Part shown: positions 31,033 through 40,394 of the stretch, in pieces
Layout of the letters: each line of letters begins with the position of its first letter
Position numbering within the stretch: position 1 is the first letter of the stretch
Assembly (NCBI RefSeq): GCF_004307995.1
Contig: NZ_SIRE01000036.1
Location: 24,206 to 88,205 of the forward strand
Origin: Paenibacillus thalictri
GTDB taxonomy: Bacteria; Bacillota; Bacilli; Paenibacillales; NBRC-103111
Direction: 5' to 3'
Length of the DNA: 64,000 nt
Made by a program: the position numbers and the translations under genes
Notes under the pieces: model-generated
What the model was told of the DNA's origin: nothing
The model's database searches: none
Seen by the model: the letters and a program-made list of their open reading frames with translations, nothing else

Positions 31033-31928
31033 TTCTTCACCTCGACTCGGTCGCGCTCGGCATCACGATGGCTCACCCGCACGATTTCGGTTTCGCTGCT
31101 GCCCAGCACCTTGCCCAAATATTCGGCAATCGCCACAGAGCGATGTTTGCCGCCCGTGCAGCCAATCCCTACAACCACCTGGCTTTTACCTTCCTTATGA
31201 TACTGCGGCATTAGAAATTGCAGCAAATCGACAAGTTTCGTCAAAAACTCCTGCGTTTCGCCCCACTTCATCACGTACTCATATACATCCGAGTCCTGCC
31301 CCGTATTCGGGCGCAGCGCCTCCACATAATGCGGGTTCGGCAAAAAACGCACGTCAAAAATCAAGTCTGCGTCGATCGGCACGCCGTACTTAAAACCAAA
31401 AGAAATGACATTAATGGAAATGACGTTGGATTCGAGATTCGTAAACCGGTTCGTAATTTTCCCTTTCAGCTGCGCTGGCGCCAAACTGGAGGTGTCGATG
31501 ACCTGTGTCGCCAGACCCTTCAGTTCCTCAAGCAGTCTCCGCTCCTGCTGAATACCTTCCAGCGGGGCTCCCTGCGGAGCCAGCGGATGCCTGCGGCGGC
31601 TTTCCTTATAACGCTGGACAAGCGTATTGTCCGTAGCGTCCAAGAACAGGATTTCGTAAGTAAGCGTGTAGTTCTCTTTCAAGTAACGCAACGATTCGGA
31701 CAAGGAATCGAAAAATTCCCTGCCTCGAAGATCGATAACAAGCGCCACTTTGCCGATTCTGCCTTTCGATTGCTCGATCAGCTCGGCGAATTTGGGAATA
31801 AGCACGGGAGGAAGATTGTCGACGCAGAAAAAACCCATATCTTCTAGACTTTGCACGGCAATCGTTTTTCCCGCTCCCGACATGCCCGTGATAATAACCA
31901 GCTTGCCTAAAGAATGTATGTCTTCCAT
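31029..31928 (-). CDS. rapZ: RNase adapter RapZ / YvcJ
   Basis: 299-residue P-loop protein. The Walker A is ITGMSGAGKT near residue 20; the C-terminal domain has the conserved GIGCTGGKHRSV and FGFKYG motifs. In Enterobacteria RapZ delivers GlmZ RNA to RNase E and senses glucosamine-6-phosphate; in Bacillus YvcJ hydrolyses nucleotides and affects competence, and the RNA role is unproven. First gene of the overlapping rapZ-yvcK-whiA set. Confidence 0.96.
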   Translation of the reverse strand: MEDIHSLGKLVIITGMSGAGKTIAVQSLEDMGFFCVDNLPPVLIPKFAELIEQSKGRIGKVALVIDLRGREFFDSLSESLRYLKENYTLTYEILFLDATDNTLVQRYKESRRRHPLAPQGAPLEGIQQERRLLEELKGLATQVIDTSSLAPAQLKGKITNRFTNLESNVISINVISFGFKYGVPIDADLIFDVRFLPNPHYVEALRPNTGQDSDVYEYVMKWGETQEFLTKLVDLLQFLMPQYHKEGKSQVVVGIGCTGGKHRSVAIAEYLGKVLGSSETEIVRVSHRDAERDRVEVKK

Positions 31929-32012
31929 TGTCCGGTTCCCCCATTATTCAATGTGATAAGTCGGCGAGAAGCCCGAAGGGAGGGTGATGCGGATGAATAT
32001 TTAGTCACGGGG

Positions 32013-32963
32013 TTAGCCATGCAGATTTAAGCCGGCTGCGCCGACAATCCCCGCATCGTTGCCCAAGATCGCCGGAACGATATCGACACCTTCGGTGGCC
32101 GCTTCTTGTGTAAACATATGAAAATATTTGCGAATCGCCTCAAACAGTATATCTCCGGCTTTCGAAACGCCGCCCCCAATGATATAGCGCTGCGGATTGA
32201 CAATAACGGATACCAGCGCCATCGATTTACCGATGTACAGCGCCGCACGGTCGATGATGCGAAGCGCAACCTCGTCGCCCGATTTGGCCGCGTCAAATAC
32301 GTCCTTAGCCATAATATTCGGCACAAGCGCCAGCGATGTATGATCGCCGCGTTCTACGGCTTCCTTCGCCATCCGAATGATGCCGGTTGCCGAAGAAACC
32401 GTCTCCAGGCAGCCCTTCTTGCCGCAGCCGCACTCAATGGCTTCAATGTCCGGTACAATCATCATATGTCCGAGTTCGCCGCCCATACCTGTGAAACCTT
32501 GCACAACGTGCTTGTTAAAAATAATGCCGCCCCCGACGCCTGTGCCCAGCGTATAACATACAACGATCGGCACGTCTTTGCCCGCTCCGCTCCACGCTTC
32601 TCCAAGCGCAGCCACGTTGGCGTCATTGTCTATTTTTACGGTTTTACCGAGCTTTTCTTCCAATATTTGTTTCACCGGCACGTTGCGCCAGCCTAGATTA
32701 GGAGATAATTTGATGAAGCCTTGGGGGATGTCCATAAAACCTGCAATGCCCGCGCCAATGCCCGCAATCTGCTCCCATTCGTATGGCGATTCGGCCACCA
32801 GCTTGCGCACATATTGTGCGATGTTCTCGAGCACCACTTCGGAGCCGTGTTCGGTCCCTGTCGGTCCTTCGTAGGTTTGCAGCAGATTACCGCCTTCATC
32901 GCAAATACCTACTTTAATGGTGGTTCCACCCAAGTCAACCCCAACAAAAATCTTTTCTCCCAT
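32013..32963 (-). CDS. glcK: ROK-family glucokinase
   Basis: 316-residue glucose kinase. The ATG at 32963 (MGEKIFVGVD) follows GAGGTGACC; the longer frame adds a non-family N-terminus. ATP-binding DLGGTTIKVGI, the catalytic DNDANVAALGE and the ROK zinc motif CGCGKKGCLE are all present. It phosphorylates glucose taken up without PTS. It sits upstream of rapZ, with an 84-bp gap, on the same strand. Confidence 0.94.
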   Translation of the reverse strand: MGEKIFVGVDLGGTTIKVGICDEGGNLLQTYEGPTGTEHGSEVVLENIAQYVRKLVAESPYEWEQIAGIGAGIAGFMDIPQGFIKLSPNLGWRNVPVKQILEEKLGKTVKIDNDANVAALGEAWSGAGKDVPIVVCYTLGTGVGGGIIFNKHVVQGFTGMGGELGHMMIVPDIEAIECGCGKKGCLETVSSATGIIRMAKEAVERGDHTSLALVPNIMAKDVFDAAKSGDEVALRIIDRAALYIGKSMALVSVIVNPQRYIIGGGVSKAGDILFEAIRKYFHMFTQEAATEGVDIVPAILGNDAGIVGAAGLNLHG

Positions 32964-33093
32964 GACAATGGTCACCTCATACATAATAATCGCGTAGTAC
33001 TCCATTACCAACTATAAGCTTAAGATTTGGGGCAGTCAAGATAACTTCCTGAAAACGCCAGCGGCGCCACCGCACAAATCTGGAAAGTTCTGT

Positions 33094-33849
33094 TTAATCT
33101 GCTCGCTGCCGCAGCCGATGCTCTTTCGTAAACCACAGACGGTAGCTGACTAAAGCGAGCAAAATGCTGGTCATCGCCGCGGAGGAGGACAACACAAACA
33201 TAATCAAAATTTGGTAGCGCACAGCCTCCACCGGGCTGGCTCCGGCTACAATCATACCCGTCATCATTCCCGGCAGCTGCACAAGGCCAACCGTCTTCAT
33301 GCCGTCGATGGTCGGGATCATGCTGAATTTGACCGAACGTTTAAGCGACTCGTGAATGGCCTGCCGGGGTGTAGCGCCAAGGGCCAGCAGCGCTTCGATC
33401 TCCCCTGAAACCGACTGAACCTCGCGGTTCATCTGATTGATGAACAATCCCGAAACAATCATCGCCGAGCCGATCGTAATACCGCTGATCGGAATCATAT
33501 ATTGCGGCGTCCATTCGATAATCCGGAGGCCTAGAAGCAGCCCCATCGTCATCAACTCGGTTACTGTGATGGCGAGCGCAATTCGCCAGCGGATGCCGGG
33601 CAGCCCTTTTCCCCTCATACCGGCATTCCAGGCGGCAACCGTAATCATGACCGCAACAATCAATACCAGCAGCAGCGGCTGTTCCGTTGAAAAAACAAAC
33701 TGCAGCACATATCCGACCGCCAGAAGCTGAACGGCCGAGCGGATCGTGCCAACCGCAATATCCTTCTCCAAACCAAGCTTCTGCCATAACGACACACACA
33801 TGGTAATGACAACAAATACAAGCGTAAAGCCTAACGCCAATGCGGACAT
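33094..33849 (-). CDS. fetB: FetB/YbbM-family ABC exporter permease
   Basis: 251-residue membrane protein of the UPF0014 family, with about seven hydrophobic helices. Characteristic stretches are GTIRSAVQLLAVGYVLQFVF and the cytoplasmic EIEALLALGATPRQAI plus LPGMMTGMIVAGASPVEAVRYQI. The ATG at 33849 (MSALAL) has GGGAGA upstream. The ATPase gene lies 111 bp upstream on the same strand. In E. coli FetAB has been linked to iron export and peroxide resistance; that role here is inferred. Confidence 0.9.
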   Translation of the reverse strand: MSALALGFTLVFVVITMCVSLWQKLGLEKDIAVGTIRSAVQLLAVGYVLQFVFSTEQPLLLVLIVAVMITVAAWNAGMRGKGLPGIRWRIALAITVTELMTMGLLLGLRIIEWTPQYMIPISGITIGSAMIVSGLFINQMNREVQSVSGEIEALLALGATPRQAIHESLKRSVKFSMIPTIDGMKTVGLVQLPGMMTGMIVAGASPVEAVRYQILIMFVLSSSAAMTSILLALVSYRLWFTKEHRLRQRAD

Positions 33850-33960
33850 CGGTTTTCTCTCCCACTTAAGAAAACTATACTCCTTATAGATGCCATCCCT
33901 TTCCTGCAATAGCCGCATTCATAAAAAATATTCACCCGTTTACTTTCGTCGGACAGACTC

Positions 33961-34695
33961 CTAGTGCCGGCCTGCCGCTTGCAGAAACCTCCGAGCCTTC
34001 TCCGTAGCCGGCTGTTCAAAAAACTCATTTGTCTCCGCATCTTCGCATAACACCCTGTCGGCCATAAACCAGATACGCTGGCTGACGGCACGCGCTTCAT
34101 CCAGATCATGCGTCACCCAGATCATGGTGCACGATTCTTTGGCCTGCCATGCCGTAAGCAGCCGCTGGACAGCCCGTTTGCTGTGCGCATCCAGCGAGGA
34201 AGTCGTTTCATCGAGCAGGTATAAGGGCGCCCTGAGCAGCAACGAGCGAATCAGCGCAACCCGCTGCTTTTCTCCCCCGGATAAATCACCGGCCCGCTTG
34301 CCCCAGTCCATACCGGATAGTCCCAGCTCGCCCATCAACTCTCTCGCCAATTCTTGGTCGAAGCTGTGCTTATGAAGGCGGCTTGCTGCCTTCAGGTTAT
34401 CCTCCACCGTACCCGGCAGCATCACCGGCTGCTGAGCGACGTAGCAGGCTTGCATCCGCCATTCCTTGGGCACCCAAGCGCTTGCCGGAGTTCCGTGCAG
34501 ATGAAGTTCCCCTTCATCGGGGACATCCAGCATGGCCATCATCCGCAGCAGCGTGCTTTTTCCTTGTCCGGAAGCGCCAAGCAGCGCGATCGATTGCGGC
34601 TCGTCAATCTGCGCACTCACATTGGCAAACAAAATAGGCCGTTCCCCTTGAGGCAATATTTTGGTCAACTGCTGCAGCTTTAATATCGAGGTCAC
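33961..34695 (-). CDS. fetA: FetA/YbbL-type ABC ATPase
   Basis: 244-residue ABC ATPase. Walker A GASGQGKST, Q-loop AQQPVMLPGTV, signature LSGGEKQR, Walker B LYLLDETTSSLD and H-loop VTHD are intact. GTG start at 34695 with a G-rich site upstream. It pairs with the UPF0014 permease that follows. Confidence 0.9.
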   Translation of the reverse strand: MTSILKLQQLTKILPQGERPILFANVSAQIDEPQSIALLGASGQGKSTLLRMMAMLDVPDEGELHLHGTPASAWVPKEWRMQACYVAQQPVMLPGTVEDNLKAASRLHKHSFDQELARELMGELGLSGMDWGKRAGDLSGGEKQRVALIRSLLLRAPLYLLDETTSSLDAHSKRAVQRLLTAWQAKESCTMIWVTHDLDEARAVSQRIWFMADRVLCEDAETNEFFEQPATEKARRFLQAAGRH

Positions 34696-34724
34696 CGCTC
34701 ACTTTCCCCCGTTCTAGAATACGG

Positions 34725-34765
34725 CAAAAAACAGGCTGCCTTCGCAGGACGCGAAAACAGCCTGT
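34725..34765 (-). terminator. Terminator of trxB
   Basis: ACAGGCTG (34731-34738) pairs with CAGCCTGT (34758-34765) with further pairing inside; six T follow on the minus strand. Confidence 0.9.
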
Positions 34766-34778
34766 CATCTTGTATAGG

Positions 34779-35726
34779 TTACAATGCTTGGCTCCAGTCA
34801 TGCACGGGTTGTTCCTCCAGGAACTTCTCGCAATCGAGCGCCGCCATACAGCCGCTGCCCGCAGCGGTAATCGCCTGACGGTAACGGTGATCCTGAACGT
34901 CGCCACAAGCGAATACGCCCGGAATGTTCGTTTCGGTCGTACCCGGCTTTACAATCAGATAGCCGGTTTCATCCATTTCGAGCTGGCCGCCGAGAAACTT
35001 CGTGTTTGGCGTATGGCCGATCGCCACAAACAAACCGTCGGTTTCCAAAATTTCTTCTTCGCCGGTTTCGTTGTTTTTCACTTTCAGGCCGGTTACGCCT
35101 TTATCGCCGGACAAAACTTCAAGCGGAGTGTTGTTTAAGCTCCACGTAATCTTCGGATTTTGACGAGCGCGGTCCTGCATGATTTTGGAAGCGCGAAGTT
35201 CGCCGCGGCGGTGCACAAGGCGCACTTCCGTCGCAAACTTAGTCAGGAAGTGAGCTTCTTCCATCGCGGAGTCGCCGCCGCCGACCACAATAATCTTTTT
35301 GCCGCGGAAGAAAAATCCGTCACACGTTGCGCAGGTGCTAACGCCGCGTCCGACGCTTTCTTTCTCGTTGGGAATGCCGAGATATTTAGCCGATGCACCG
35401 GTCGAGATGATGATCGATTCCGCTTCCAGCACTTCGCCGCCTTCGATGGTCAGCTTAAACGGGCGTTGCGACATATCCACGCTGTTCACCCATCCGGTAC
35501 GGAACTGAGCGCCGAAGCGTTCGGCTTGCTTACGCATATTATCCATCAATTCGGGCCCCATGATGCCTTCTGGAAAACCCGGAAAATTTTCAACTTCCGT
35601 TGTTGTTGTCAGCTGTCCGCCCGGTTCGGGCCCCTCGATGACAAGCGGGTTCAGGTTCGCACGGGCCAAGTAAATTGCAGCGGTAAGTCCCGACGGTCCG
35701 GTCCCGATAATAATAGCCTTATGCAT
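34779..35726 (-). CDS. trxB: Thioredoxin reductase
   Basis: 315-residue NADPH-dependent flavoenzyme keeping thioredoxin reduced. FAD site GTGPSGLTAAIYLARA, redox-active CATC in GVSTCATCDGFFF, NADPH site VGGGDSAMEEAHFL, and the C-terminal FACGDVQDHRYRQAITAAGSG are all present. Start ATG at 35726 with GGAGGAG upstream. Ends at a strong terminator. Confidence 0.97.
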   Translation of the reverse strand: MHKAIIIGTGPSGLTAAIYLARANLNPLVIEGPEPGGQLTTTTEVENFPGFPEGIMGPELMDNMRKQAERFGAQFRTGWVNSVDMSQRPFKLTIEGGEVLEAESIIISTGASAKYLGIPNEKESVGRGVSTCATCDGFFFRGKKIIVVGGGDSAMEEAHFLTKFATEVRLVHRRGELRASKIMQDRARQNPKITWSLNNTPLEVLSGDKGVTGLKVKNNETGEEEILETDGLFVAIGHTPNTKFLGGQLEMDETGYLIVKPGTTETNIPGVFACGDVQDHRYRQAITAAGSGCMAALDCEKFLEEQPVHDWSQAL

Positions 35727-35815
35727 AGTGCTCCTCCTCCTGTGTAAAGAAGCTGCACAGCACCTTCTTTAGAATTATTCTTTTTTAATATTATCTCTCA
35801 TTTATCTGAATTTGT

Positions 35816-37573
35816 CTACAGTTCCGGATCGTGATTTTCCAGCGCGGGCAGCTTGGCAAAAATCGCAGTCATTTTCTGCTTTAAGCCGCAGGCCTCGTCG
35901 ATCGCCTTGACATTTTTGCTGATGGTCGCCACAGACGCCCCGTAACGCAGAGCCACCTCTTGATAGGATACGGCACGGCGGTGCATTTTAGCCGTCAAAT
36001 ATTCAAGCGCCGCCGCCCAGCCTTCAATCTTGGTGATCTTCGGCGTGTTCGGATATACACGTGACAGATATTCCACCCACAGCGTTTCGAGATCGTATTG
36101 CTGAACCATATCGTAGCGTTTATTCATTTGCCGGATCGCCGTATCCATGACCTGCTGCCACTTGTTTTCCCAGACCGGCAGATTTTGCGAAAATGGCGAC
36201 ATCGGCACCGTCATCCGTTTGTTGTCGATCACCGCGGTCACCGGACCTTCGACGCCGATGCTGCGGAGAACGAATATCGCTATTTTCTTCAAATAATCGT
36301 CTTCTTCGGGTTCTATAATAAACTCAAGCAAGGCGTCCTTCACTTCGTTATCCGCAATCAGACTGAACGCTTGAATTACTTGCAGCTTCGTATCGGTATC
36401 TCCATGCCGCAGCGCCCAGAAAAAAGACGAGCGCACCAGCGGGTCCCGCGTCAATTGCTCCGGAATGCCGTCGCCGGTTTTATCCAGCAAACGGAACTGC
36501 TCTTCAAACGGCAGATGATAATGGTAACTTATCATCGGCTTGATGTCTTCAACAAAGCTGCGGCGCAGCTGATTCAGGAAAAACTTCGGAATCTCCGAAC
36601 CCGGATCCAGCTTCTCCGCTTGCTTCCACAAACGCTCCGCTTCGTTTAGGCGTTTGGTGTTGAACGCTGCTACAGCGGCATAATGGTATAGACACGGATC
36701 CTGGCCGGCTTCACCGGTCTTGAGCAGCCTTTTAAACAATCTCAACGCCGATTCATGCTCGCCCAAAATCCCCATGGTCGTTGCTAGCTTAAATGTATGA
36801 TCTTGATGATACGGGTACGTTTTGCGGAGCAGTCCGAGCAGACCGGACAGTTTCTCCTTATCGCCGAAGTGCTGATAGAAGATGGCCAGATTGCATAACG
36901 CATGCAAATTGCCCGGATCCAACTCAAGCACCTGTTTGATCATATCGACCGATTTCTCAAAATACCCCATATAATAATAAGCCAGCGCCAAGTTGTTGCG
37001 CGCGGCCGTAAAGTCCGGATGTTTCTTAACCAGCTTCTCCATGATGCGGACAGCTTCTGCGAACTTGCCTTCCTCCAGCAAAGCCCGCGCTTTGTCATGT
37101 TCAAACAAGCCTTCGCGGCTCTTAATGCCGTTTAGTTTGGTCGGACGCTCGAGCTCGTAGCTGAGCAGCTCGATCATTTCCTCGGCTTCCTCCAAGAACT
37201 GTCCGGCCGGATCATTCTCTAAATAATGCACAATCGCGTTCTCGGCCGATTCGAAGTTTTCCATATTGGCGAAGTTATTGGCCATATAGAAATAACATTC
37301 GGTCATCGTCGGGTCGATCGTGTCGAGCACCTGCTGCAAAATCCGGTTCGATTCTTCGTAATTGCCCATTTCCGAGAGCAGCCCTGCCAAGTTGCAGTGA
37401 TTCACCGGATTCTCCGGCTCAAATTCCGCCGCGCGGCGGAAATATTTCAATGCCTTATCATAATGATACCGGTCGAGCGATTGCACGGCCCTTTCGAAAA
37501 AAAACGTGGCATCCATGTTAAGTGAAATGATCTTCTGTTTTCCGATTTTCGCCACCTGCTTTTTCTTTTCCAT
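35816..37573 (-). CDS. TPR-repeat protein with C-terminal helix-turn-helix
   Basis: 585 residues, started at the ATG at 37573 (MEKKKQ) behind GGAGGTG. At least six TPR-like repeats occupy about residues 20-360 (for example YDKALKYFRRAAEFEPENP, FEKSVDMIKQVLELDPGNL). A HEAT/armadillo-like stretch follows (about 380-470), then a C-terminal domain with a helix-turn-helix-like SYQEVALRYGASVATISKNVKAI. The combination suggests a protein-interaction scaffold that touches DNA or a regulator. The gene sits between trxB and prs, a place where related Paenibacillaceae also carry a TPR protein as far as I recall. No function is assigned. Confidence 0.8.
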   Translation of the reverse strand: MEKKKQVAKIGKQKIISLNMDATFFFERAVQSLDRYHYDKALKYFRRAAEFEPENPVNHCNLAGLLSEMGNYEESNRILQQVLDTIDPTMTECYFYMANNFANMENFESAENAIVHYLENDPAGQFLEEAEEMIELLSYELERPTKLNGIKSREGLFEHDKARALLEEGKFAEAVRIMEKLVKKHPDFTAARNNLALAYYYMGYFEKSVDMIKQVLELDPGNLHALCNLAIFYQHFGDKEKLSGLLGLLRKTYPYHQDHTFKLATTMGILGEHESALRLFKRLLKTGEAGQDPCLYHYAAVAAFNTKRLNEAERLWKQAEKLDPGSEIPKFFLNQLRRSFVEDIKPMISYHYHLPFEEQFRLLDKTGDGIPEQLTRDPLVRSSFFWALRHGDTDTKLQVIQAFSLIADNEVKDALLEFIIEPEEDDYLKKIAIFVLRSIGVEGPVTAVIDNKRMTVPMSPFSQNLPVWENKWQQVMDTAIRQMNKRYDMVQQYDLETLWVEYLSRVYPNTPKITKIEGWAAALEYLTAKMHRRAVSYQEVALRYGASVATISKNVKAIDEACGLKQKMTAIFAKLPALENHDPEL

Positions 37574-37626
37574 ATGGTAAGGCACCTCCATTTCTGCTCT
37601 CGAAACTGTCATTTCTTAATGTCAAC

Positions 37627-38577
37627 TTACACGCCGCCGTATTTGAACAGTTTGCTGATGCTGCCGCCGTCCACAATAATCCGCACCGCATTGGAAAGCA
37701 GTCCCGCTACACTTAACACCTTAAAGCGCGGGGAATGGTCTTCCGGTATTGCGATCGAGTCGGTGATAATGACCTCGCGAATGTTCGGATGATCCAGCCG
37801 CTGCAGCGCCGGTCCGGAGAACACGGGATGGCTGGCGAGAATAAACACATCGTTGGCGCCGCGCTCCTTCAAGCCTTCCACTACGTTGACGATGGTCGTG
37901 CCCGTATCGATCAAGTCCTCGATAATGACTGGCGTACGGCCTTCCACATCACCGATAACGTGAGTGACAACCGCTTCGTTATGCGCGTAGCGCTTCTTGA
38001 ACATCATAGCAATCGGTGCGTGCAGGATGTTAGCCAGGTTCTCCGCGCGGGTCACGCCGCCGGCATCCGGAGACACGACGACCAGGTCGTCAATGTTTTT
38101 ATTTTTGATATAATCGCTTAGCAGATCTTGTGCTGTCAGATGATCTACCGGAATGTTATAGAAACCTTGAATAGCCGGCGCATGCAAATCAATCGTCATC
38201 ACGCGGTCTGCGCCTGCCGTTGTCAGCAGATCGGCGACCAGCTTGGCGGAAATCGGCTCACGCGGGGCCGCTTTACGCTCTTGTCGGGAGTAACCGTAAT
38301 AAGGCAAAACCAGATTGATAGTCCGGGCTGAAGCTCTTTTCGCCGCATCCATCATCACCAGCAGTTCCATGAGGTGCTCGTTGATCGGATGAGAAAACGT
38401 TTGTACGAGAAATACGTCACAATTACGTATCGTCTCTTCATAGTGACAATAAATTTCTCCGCTTTTGAAACGGGAAAGCTTGATTTGGCCAAGCTTAACG
38501 TTTAACTGCTCACAAATTTTTTCAGCGAGTCGCGGGTTGGAAGAACCCGAAAAAATCTTTAATTTGCCGGTATCCAT
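37627..38577 (-). CDS. prs: Ribose-phosphate pyrophosphokinase
   Basis: 316-residue enzyme making PRPP from ribose-5-phosphate and ATP, feeding purine, pyrimidine and histidine synthesis; the his operon lies directly upstream. The family's catalytic and PRPP-binding motifs are seen: FSGSSNPRLAEKI, RQERKAAPREPISAKLVA, DLHAPAIQGFYNIPVDHL, and the loop VIIEDLIDTGTTI. The length is typical. Confidence 0.97.
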   Translation of the reverse strand: MDTGKLKIFSGSSNPRLAEKICEQLNVKLGQIKLSRFKSGEIYCHYEETIRNCDVFLVQTFSHPINEHLMELLVMMDAAKRASARTINLVLPYYGYSRQERKAAPREPISAKLVADLLTTAGADRVMTIDLHAPAIQGFYNIPVDHLTAQDLLSDYIKNKNIDDLVVVSPDAGGVTRAENLANILHAPIAMMFKKRYAHNEAVVTHVIGDVEGRTPVIIEDLIDTGTTIVNVVEGLKERGANDVFILASHPVFSGPALQRLDHPNIREVIITDSIAIPEDHSPRFKVLSVAGLLSNAVRIIVDGGSISKLFKYGGV

Positions 38578-38952
38578 GGTTACCTCCGAAAACGATTGGG
38601 TTTAGTTATAAGCAGCCTTCCTCAGGCCGCGAAACAAATCTCTACGATGCCATAATGTCCATTCTCATTATACATGAAAAAATACGATTCCAATAGGTTC
38701 GAGTGTGCGTATCCGGCTGGAAATGTGGCTAAATTGTTAATTCACTTGCCACCTGCTACACAGTATTCCATATTCTTGACGGCCGGAAACATCGCCTCTC
38801 CAATTTGTTGCTTTGCAGCCCAATGCCGCTGTGTGTACGCGCAGCAAGGGCATTGGATGACACGGACGGCTGCCGCCCATTCTTGTCTCCATGCCCTTAA
38901 CCCGCCCTGCATTCCATGAAAATGAACCCGAGAGCCCCGCCCTTACGGCTGG
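38578..38952. other. Spacer between prs and hisIE, no gene seen
   Basis: Contains a probable prs -10 element (TATAAT, complement of 38667-38672, with only a weak -35 nearby) and an isolated hairpin at 38820-38856: CCAATGCC with GGCATTGG, and inside it GCTG with CAGC. Neither side of the hairpin has a T-tract. No convincing his operon terminator was found. Confidence 0.4.
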
Positions 38953-39624
38953 CTATTTTTTATGCCGGCTGCCCAGCTCGCGCATTACATCGTCAAGCGG
39001 CAGCTGCTGCTCGCGCAGCAGCACCAGCAAGTGGTACAGCAGATCGCTGGCTTCGTAACGCAGCTCGTCGTGGCTGCGGTTTTTGGCGGCGATAATGACC
39101 TCGGCGGTTTCTTCGCCGACTTTTTTCAAAATTTTGTCGACGCCTTTTTCAAAAAGATACGTCGTATATGCGCCTTCCGGACGCTCGGCGTCGCGCTGAG
39201 CAATCAGCGCCTCAAGCTCCCCGAGAATCGCAAACCGGTTGCCTTGCACCGGGCTCGCGTTATCCGCCGCCGATGCCGCTTCCTTGGAGAAGCAGCTGTA
39301 ATCGCCGGTATGGCATGCCGGACCTGTCTGCTCCACAAGGACAAGCAGCGTATCGCCGTCGCAATCGTATTTGATCGAGCGCACTTTCTGAATGTGCCCG
39401 GACGTAGCCCCTTTGTGCCACAGCTCGCTGCGGGAACGGCTCCAGAACCAGGTTTCCCCGGACTCTGCCGTCAGCTTAAGCGACTCGGCATTCATGTAGG
39501 CGAGCATCAATACTTCCTTGCTGACCGCATCCTGAACGACTGCAGGCACAAGACCCTGCGCATCCCATTTGATCGCCTGCTCCAGCTCCGACCACTCTTG
39601 TTTCAACGACAATTGTTCTGTCAT
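38953..39624 (-). CDS. hisIE: Bifunctional phosphoribosyl-AMP cyclohydrolase / phosphoribosyl-ATP pyrophosphatase
   Basis: 223 residues carrying histidine-pathway steps two and three. The N-terminal HisI domain (about 15-125) shows EVLMLAYMN, TWFWSRSR, the zinc cysteines in SIKYDCDGD and GPACHTGDYSCF. The C-terminal HisE domain (about 130-223) has GVDKILKKVGEE and the E-rich ETAEVIIAAKN. It overlaps hisF by four bases and is the last gene of the operon. Confidence 0.97.
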   Translation of the reverse strand: MTEQLSLKQEWSELEQAIKWDAQGLVPAVVQDAVSKEVLMLAYMNAESLKLTAESGETWFWSRSRSELWHKGATSGHIQKVRSIKYDCDGDTLLVLVEQTGPACHTGDYSCFSKEAASAADNASPVQGNRFAILGELEALIAQRDAERPEGAYTTYLFEKGVDKILKKVGEETAEVIIAAKNRSHDELRYEASDLLYHLLVLLREQQLPLDDVMRELGSRHKK

Positions 39625-40379
39625 CTGATCTCGACTCCCTTCTGTTTCAGCTCGTTTTTAACCCCTTGAATCGTTAATTCCTTATAATGGAAGATGGTTG
39701 CCGCAAGACCTGCATCGGCTTTGCCTTCGGCAAACACATCGTAGAAATGCGCTTCATTGCCCGCCCCGCCGGAGGCGATCACGGGAATGCCCACCTCGCT
39801 CGATACCGCACGGGTCAGCGGAATGTCGAAGCCGTCTTTGGTGCCGTCAGCGTCCATGCTCGTCAGCAGCAGTTCGCCCGCGCCCAGCGCCTCGGCCCGC
39901 TTCGCCCACTCCAGCGCTTTGATCCCAGTGGCGTTGCGTCCACCGTGAGTGTACACTTCCCATTCGCCCCACTCTTTGTTAAAACGGGCGTCAATCGCCA
40001 CCACGATGCATTGCGCGCCGAATTTGCGGGAGCCGTCGGAAATCAGCTGCGGATTTTTCACCGCAGCAGTGTTGATGCCGATTTTGTCCGCGCCCGCACG
40101 CAGCAGCCGCTTCATATCGTCCGTGCTGGAGATGCCGCCGCCCACGGTAAACGGGATCGTGATTTCGCCGGCCGTCTTTTTGACCACTTCCACCATCGTC
40201 GCCCGGCCTTCGTATGAGGCCGAAATATCAAGGAACACCAGCTCGTCGGCGCCCTCGCGGTCATAAATTGCGGCAAGCTCCACCGGATCGCCCGCATCCC
40301 GCAAATTGACGAAGTTGACGCCTTTGACAACACGGCCGTCCTTCACGTCCAGACACGGAATAATTCGTTTTGCTAACAT
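39621..40379 (-). CDS. hisF: Imidazole glycerol phosphate synthase, cyclase subunit
   Basis: 252-residue TIM barrel that, with HisH, makes IGP and AICAR from PRFAR. RIIPCLDVKDGRVVKG (catalytic Asp11), FLDISAS, VGGGI and SMDADGTKDGFD (second catalytic Asp) identify HisF and distinguish it from the related HisA. The gene that precedes it is hisH, with only 15 bp between them. Confidence 0.97.
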   Translation of the reverse strand: MLAKRIIPCLDVKDGRVVKGVNFVNLRDAGDPVELAAIYDREGADELVFLDISASYEGRATMVEVVKKTAGEITIPFTVGGGISSTDDMKRLLRAGADKIGINTAAVKNPQLISDGSRKFGAQCIVVAIDARFNKEWGEWEVYTHGGRNATGIKALEWAKRAEALGAGELLLTSMDADGTKDGFDIPLTRAVSSEVGIPVIASGGAGNEAHFYDVFAEGKADAGLAATIFHYKELTIQGVKNELKQKGVEIR

Positions 40380-40394
40380 GGCTTTACATCCCCT

